Assembly (NCBI GenBank): GCA_965370435.1
Contig: CBDUUP010000153.1
Coordinates: forward strand, 1 to 9,721
Direction of reading: 5' to 3'
DNA from: CBDUUP01 sp965370435
GTDB taxonomy: Bacteria; Chloroflexota; Anaerolineae; Anaerolineales; UBA11579
DNA length: 9,721 nucleotides
Part shown: positions 5,924-9,721 of the stretch, in pieces
Numbering within the stretch: position 1 is the first letter of the stretch
How the letters are laid out: every line of letters begins with the position of its first letter
Made by a program: the position numbers and the translations under genes
Notes under the pieces: model-generated
What the model was told of the DNA's origin: nothing
What the model saw: only the letters and a program-made list of their open reading frames with translations
Databases searched by the model: none

Positions 5924-6012
5924 CCTCCCGCAGGTTGTCGCTCAGATAAAAATGTGCAATCTAGCCTGGATTATTCCTTGAAACGACCGTTTCAAGACAA
6001 ACCTGCGGGAGG
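5924..6012. repeat. inverted-repeat element with an inner palindrome
   Basis: CCTCCCGCAGGTT (5924-5936) is repeated exactly in reverse complement at 6000-6012. The match extends inward as TTGTC against GACAA with one extra base on the right. Between the ends, CTTGAAACG-AC-CGTTTCAAG (5977-5996) is a perfect 9-bp inverted repeat. The roughly 90-bp unit encodes nothing convincing and looks like a MITE or dispersed palindromic repeat in the divergent spacer between the LysM and TPR genes. No flanking target duplication is visible. Confidence 0.6.
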
Positions 6013-6095
6013 CTGCGCGTCTCCCTGACACATTTTGTGTGACACGAAAGGAGGAAAATAGGGAATAACCTTTCAATATTTATAGCTCTCGCCAC

Positions 6096-6124
6096 TTGTC
6101 TGTTAAGGCAGCCTGTGCTAAACT
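6096..6124 (+). promoter_or_regulatory. candidate promoter of the TPR-GAF operon
   Basis: TTGTCT (6096-6101) and TAAACT (6119-6124) are 17 bases apart, and TGC directly precedes the -10 box, giving an extended -10. Each hexamer matches four of six consensus bases. Transcription would start near 6131, just before the purine-rich ribosome-binding region AAAGGAAAGG (6130-6139) of the TPR gene. Confidence 0.5.
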
Positions 6125-6147
6125 GACTTAAAGGAAAGGCAACAACC

Positions 6148-7974
6148 ATGGCTGACGACATCATGCTTCAAGAAGCCATTGAGGCTACCTACCAGGGCCA
6201 ACACCAACGGGCCAGGGATCTGCTGACGCGCCTGCTGCGAGCCGACAAAGAAAATCCCAGCTATTGGCTGTGGATGAGCGCGGTGGTCGAATCTCCCAAG
6301 GAACAAGCCTATTGCCTCCAAACCGTCCTGCGCCTGGAACCGGAAAACACCGTCGCCCGCCGGGGGTTGGTGTTGCTGGGAAAACTGCCGCCCGATGAAG
6401 GCGTCGTCATTGTCCCGCCCACCCGCCAGAGAAGCTGGGAGGTGGAAACCATCGACACCCAGCCCGAAGGGGAAGAGCGAACTGGCCCCAGCATCTCCGC
6501 CCGGCAGTTAGCGCCGGTGATTATTGGGGGAATCGTGATTGTGGCCTTGATCTATTTGGGTATCTCAAGCAATTTATTCGGGGGCGGTGATTTGAGCGCT
6601 AATTACACCATCACCCTGGGAGCCACCTTAACCCTAGGCCCCACCGAGACCCCCACCCCATCTGAAACGCCCGACTTGCGCACCCCGACCTTTGCTGGGC
6701 CAACCCCGCTCTGGGCGCTCCTGGACGAACCCTACACCGCCACCCCCCTCTACGTCAACACCCCCCACACCGGCACCGATTCGGATTATTACCGGGCGGG
6801 CATCTCCGCCATGCGGCGCGGCGACTGGGAAGGCATGCTCACTTCAATGGAGCAGGTGGTTGCGCTAGACCCTATGGCCCTGGACGCCCGCTACTACATG
6901 GGGGAGGCCTACCGGTTCATGGAAGATTACAATGCCGCCATTGAAGAATACAACCTGGCCCTCAACCTGGACGACGAATTCGCCCCCGCATACCTGGGCC
7001 GGGCCAGATCCTACCTGGGCCTCAACCCCAACGCCGACGTCAGCGAAGACTTGAACAAGGTCATCATCTACGACTCGGAATGGGGCGAGGCTTATCTGGA
7101 AAGAGGCAATTACCGGCTCTATAAAAAGAATCCCGAAGCCGCTCTGGAAGATTTCCTGACCGCCGTAGAGTTGATGCCCGACTCCCCTCTGGTGTACCTG
7201 GGCCTGGCGAAAGCCCACCTGGAATTAGAACAAAACGAAGAAGCCCTGGCCGCAGCCATCAAGGCCAACGAACTAGACATCACCATGCTGGAGTCCTATT
7301 TGACGCTGGGGCAAGCCTACCTGGCCAATGACAACGGGGGAGAAGCCATCGGCCCCTTGCAGACCTACCTGCTCTACGAACCGGATGACGCCTATGCCTG
7401 GCTGGCGCTGGGTCTGGCTTATTTCGGCGGCAGCGAATATGAAAGCGCGGTCGAAGCCCTGACCAAAGCGCTGGAATTGTACGACCAGATCTATACCGCA
7501 TACCTGCCGCGGGGGTTATCTTACCTGGAACTCGGCATGTACGAAGAAGCCATGAGCGACCTGGACCGCGCCCGGCGAATCTATCCCAATTCCTTTGAAG
7601 CCCAACTAGGTTATGGAAGAGCATTATTCGACAGCGGAGACGCAGGCAACGGCTATCTGGAAATCAACGCCAGCGCTTCTCTGGCTGAAACGGATGAAGA
7701 CTATGCGGCCTTATATTACTGGCGCGCCCTGGCTCTGGAATTCCTGGGCCATACTGAACCCGCCGAAGCGGATTGGGAAGCTTTGTTAGCCCTGCCGGAA
7801 GAAGCCGTCCCCCCAGCCTGGCGCGAAACTGCTATCGAACACCTGGAAGCCCTGCACGCCCCAACCCTCACGCCTACGCCCACGCCTACCCTCACCCCCA
7901 CGCCTACCAACACTCCCACACCCACACCCACCTCTACCTCCAGCGCCACGCTCACCGAAACCCCCGAACCATGA
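6148..7974 (+). CDS. single-pass membrane TPR-repeat protein with Thr/Pro-rich tail
   Basis: This 608-aa protein has TPR-like helices on both sides of one membrane helix. Residues 1-80 form a short cytoplasmic TPR-like unit (AIEATYQGQHQRARDLLTRL, then NPSYWLWMSAV and LRLEPENTVARRGL), a pattern typical of Chloroflexota. A linker leads to a transmembrane segment at about 121-142. A Thr/Pro-rich stretch (about 160-210) then precedes roughly eight to nine TPRs (about 213-545), recognisable by units such as ALDARYYMGEAYRFMEDYNA and AYAWLALGLAYFGGSEYESA. The C-terminus (572-608) is a low-complexity TP-rich tail. TPRs mediate protein-protein contact, so this is probably an extracytoplasmic scaffold linked to a small cytoplasmic domain. 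No enzymatic motif is seen. The ATG at 6148 has a good AGGAAAGG ribosome-binding site. The stop codon overlaps a tiny ORF that leads into the GAF sensor gene. Confidence 0.88.
   Translation: MADDIMLQEAIEATYQGQHQRARDLLTRLLRADKENPSYWLWMSAVVESPKEQAYCLQTVLRLEPENTVARRGLVLLGKLPPDEGVVIVPPTRQRSWEVETIDTQPEGEERTGPSISARQLAPVIIGGIVIVALIYLGISSNLFGGGDLSANYTITLGATLTLGPTETPTPSETPDLRTPTFAGPTPLWALLDEPYTATPLYVNTPHTGTDSDYYRAGISAMRRGDWEGMLTSMEQVVALDPMALDARYYMGEAYRFMEDYNAAIEEYNLALNLDDEFAPAYLGRARSYLGLNPNADVSEDLNKVIIYDSEWGEAYLERGNYRLYKKNPEAALEDFLTAVELMPDSPLVYLGLAKAHLELEQNEEALAAAIKANELDITMLESYLTLGQAYLANDNGGEAIGPLQTYLLYEPDDAYAWLALGLAYFGGSEYESAVEALTKALELYDQIYTAYLPRGLSYLELGMYEEAMSDLDRARRIYPNSFEAQLGYGRALFDSGDAGNGYLEINASASLAETDEDYAALYYWRALALEFLGHTEPAEADWEALLALPEEAVPPAWRETAIEHLEALHAPTLTPTPTPTLTPTPTNTPTPTPTSTSSATLTETPEP
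7863..7935 (+). repeat. low-complexity CCCACGCCTAC-type repeat coding the Thr/Pro tail
   Basis: Imperfect short C/A-rich units (variants of cccacgcctacc and cccacaccc) encode the TPTPT tail of the TPR protein. The repeat lies inside the reading frame, so it is a coding microsatellite, a place where slippage could change tail length. Confidence 0.7.
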
Positions 7975-7997
7975 GCGGCCTGGAAGCTCTCCAATGA
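7971..7997 (+). other. 8-codon ORF linking the TPR and GAF genes by double ATGA overlaps
   Basis: ATGA at 7971-7974 joins the TPR stop codon to an ATG that opens an 8-codon ORF (MSGLEALQ). Its own TGA stop overlaps the ATG of the GAF gene in a second ATGA at 7994-7997. The ribosome-binding site GGAAG for the GAF gene lies inside it at 7982-7986. It may relay reinitiating ribosomes from one gene to the next, or be a chance consequence of the spacing. Confidence 0.4.
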
Positions 7998-9721
7998 AGT
8001 CTCCCAACCGAACAGCGCTCTTTTGGTTCCGCCTTGCCATGACCATACTTGGCGCCCTGCTGCTTATTTATACCTGGCTCTGGGCGCCTTATGCCATAGA
8101 AAATCTCTATCCCGCCCTGGTCAGCAGCATCTTCTTCACCGCGTTTTTAACCAACTTCCCCCTGACCTTACTGGCTAGTGAGATCACCCTCCTCCAGGTG
8201 TTGACCCTGGGGATGGGCCTGCTTCTAGGGCCGACTTTCGCGGCCACGGCAGCAGCCCTCGGTATTCCTCTGGGTCTGCAGATCAAACAGTGGCGGTCAA
8301 ACCAGCAGCCTTCCCAAACTTCGACGGATAACTTGGCCTGGCTCGACTCCGGCTTCGCCATCGCCCAACAGGTCATTCCATTAATGACCGCCTCCTACCT
8401 GCTAGACTGGGTTGAAGGCACAGCCAATACCTCCAACGCAGTCGGCAGCATCCTCCCCGAAGCGGGGTATTTCACTCTGATCTTCGCCCTGATCCACAGC
8501 CTCCTCTTCCTGGTGGACGCCTGGCATCAGCGCCGGAAGTGGGTGTCTATCAGATATGATCTAAGCTCCCTGATACTCCTGATCTTTCTCCCCATGCCTT
8601 TCATTATCCTTTGGGCATTGGCCTCTTCAGGGAATATCACCATCTCCCTGGTCATCCTGGGAGGGACGCTCTCTATTATCTCGGTGTTCGTTTCGAACAT
8701 CAACCGCGCCCGGAGCAAACTGGAGCGCAGCCTGCAAGACCTCTCCATGCTGGACCAGATCAGCCAGACCATGCGGTCAACCCTGGATATGAACCGGCTG
8801 CTGGGCGAAATTCAAACCCAGGTGACCGAACTGCTGGGGGTGGATAATTTCTACGTCGCCCTGTATGATAACGCCGACCAGCAGATATGGTATCCCCTGG
8901 CAGTGAAGCATGGCGTCCGTCGAGATTGGGTTCGCCGGGCCCTCACCGACCGCCTCACCGACCGGGTCATCAAAGAGCGGAAGCCTATCCTGATACCCAG
9001 CCAATCCCACCAGGAACTCACCGGCGTAGGGCTGCCCCCCAGTGAAGAGACCCCCACCGCCTGGCTGGGCGTCCCCCTGATCACCTCCAACCGCATCATG
9101 GGCTGCCTGGCGGCTTTCTCGATCTCCGCCGAAGATGAATTCACCACTTCCGACCTCGACCTGCTTACCACCCTGTCCGGCCCGGTCAGCGTAGCCATAG
9201 AGAACGCCCTGCTCTTCGAGCAAACCCAGCGCCGCGCCGCCCAGCTTGAAACTCTCAACCGGCTCACCGCCCTGACCACCGCCAGCCTGAACCCTCAAGA
9301 GGTCTTGGCTCAAGTCTGTCATTCCGTAACCCAGGTCAGCGACAGCCAGCGCAGCGCCATTTTCCTGATAAATCCAGAGGATAATCGTCTCCAAATGGCC
9401 CAATCCCAGGGGCTTTCAGTTGACTTTATCGAACGCAACCAATCGTTTTCGACCACCGACGGCGAGCGCACCCGCTGCCTGCACACCGGACGACCGGCCC
9501 TGACGCCGGACTTGAGCCTGCCTCCCTTATCTGACAGCCAGTTCCATGCCAGCCTGAAGGACGAAAGCGTCCTGGCCTATGGCGATTTCCCCCTCACCAC
9601 GACCGAGGGGCACATAGGCTTTTTGACGGTCTATTTCGACGCTCCCCACATCTTCCGCCTGGATGAGGTTGGGTTGCTGCAAACCTACGCCTCCCAGGCC
9701 GCGCTGGCGGTCTCCAACGCC
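7994..9721 (+). CDS. polytopic membrane sensor with at least two GAF domains (3' end outside window)
   Basis: The frame is open from ATG 7994 to the last base (576 codons, no stop), so the gene is truncated by the window edge. Residues 1-236 are hydrophobic with about seven membrane segments (near 10-33, 40-62, 64-95, 119-140, 157-177, 189-210 and 214-236), forming an integral sensor or anchor module. A helical linker (about 238-262, LERSLQDLSMLDQISQTM) leads to GAF domain 1 (about 263-410, with RSTLDMNRLLGEIQTQV at its start and SVAIENALLFEQ at its end). GAF domain 2 (about 431-576) ends in LLQTYASQAALAVSNA. GAF domains bind small ligands or cyclic nucleotides and are usually followed by an effector such as a histidine kinase, cyclase, GGDEF or PP2C phosphatase, which here lies beyond the window. 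GGAAG seven bases before the ATG supports this start. It is translationally coupled to the TPR gene. Confidence 0.88.
   Translation, partial: MKSPNRTALFWFRLAMTILGALLLIYTWLWAPYAIENLYPALVSSIFFTAFLTNFPLTLLASEITLLQVLTLGMGLLLGPTFAATAAALGIPLGLQIKQWRSNQQPSQTSTDNLAWLDSGFAIAQQVIPLMTASYLLDWVEGTANTSNAVGSILPEAGYFTLIFALIHSLLFLVDAWHQRRKWVSIRYDLSSLILLIFLPMPFIILWALASSGNITISLVILGGTLSIISVFVSNINRARSKLERSLQDLSMLDQISQTMRSTLDMNRLLGEIQTQVTELLGVDNFYVALYDNADQQIWYPLAVKHGVRRDWVRRALTDRLTDRVIKERKPILIPSQSHQELTGVGLPPSEETPTAWLGVPLITSNRIMGCLAAFSISAEDEFTTSDLDLLTTLSGPVSVAIENALLFEQTQRRAAQLETLNRLTALTTASLNPQEVLAQVCHSVTQVSDSQRSAIFLINPEDNRLQMAQSQGLSVDFIERNQSFSTTDGERTRCLHTGRPALTPDLSLPPLSDSQFHASLKDESVLAYGDFPLTTTEGHIGFLTVYFDAPHIFRLDEVGLLQTYASQAALAVSNA

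Noticed and set aside
5961..6164. Minus-strand 67-codon frame in the divergent spacer
   Set aside because: Its C-terminal part is translated from the 5924-6012 repeat and it crosses the start of the TPR gene.
7863..7935. Short tandem repeats considered as a CRISPR array or satellite
   Set aside because: The units are only 6-12 bp without spacers and lie in frame as the Thr/Pro-rich tail of the TPR protein.
8777..9403. Minus-strand open frame of 208 codons opposite the GAF gene
   Set aside because: It overlaps the conserved GAF domains on the plus strand and shows only low-complexity Gly/Gln-rich sequence.
271..9721. Search for an in-frame UGA selenocysteine codon in the genes near the tRNA-Sec
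   Set aside because: All the main reading frames are uninterrupted and end at stops that fit their domain limits. No gene here belongs to a known selenoprotein family.

Overview
The window looks like chromosomal DNA of a Chloroflexota bacterium, probably Anaerolineae-like. This is inferred from protein style, not from a marker gene. The signs are a tetratricopeptide (TPR) protein with a Thr-Pro-rich tail, lipoproteins with Thr/Pro linkers and LGFP-like repeats, an EGY-like site-2 protease, and a multi-GAF sensor. Coding DNA is fairly GC-rich, while the spacers are AT-rich and carry several palindromic repeats.

Layout from left to right: (1) a selenocysteine tRNA (anticodon TCA) at the left edge; (2) a membrane-embedded M50/site-2 protease; (3) a MITE-like palindromic insertion with an apparent 11-bp target duplication that reaches the start codon of the next gene; (4) a DHH/DHHA1 phosphoesterase of the NrnB type; (5) a 407-bp spacer with a near-consensus sigma-70 promoter overlapped by a perfect 7-4-7 inverted repeat, then a structured leader whose last hairpin covers the ribosome-binding site of (6) a lipoprotein with four degenerate LGFP-like repeats; (7) an intrinsic terminator and a second MITE-like repeat; (8) on the minus strand, a LysM lipoprotein that appears to be leaderless; (9) a third inverted-repeat element; (10) a single-pass TPR protein followed, through a tiny linking ORF, by (11) a polytopic membrane sensor with at least two GAF domains that runs off the right end.

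The genes do not form one recognisable pathway. The two lipoproteins, the TPR protein and the GAF sensor suggest cell-envelope functions. The TPR and GAF genes are almost certainly co-transcribed and translationally coupled. The tRNA-Sec implies UGA-to-selenocysteine decoding in this organism, but no selenoprotein or sel gene is visible here. The most interesting non-coding signals are the operator-like promoter with its structured leader (2831-3147) and the insertion at the start of the DHH gene (1652-1857). I see no defence system, CRISPR array or biosynthetic cluster.
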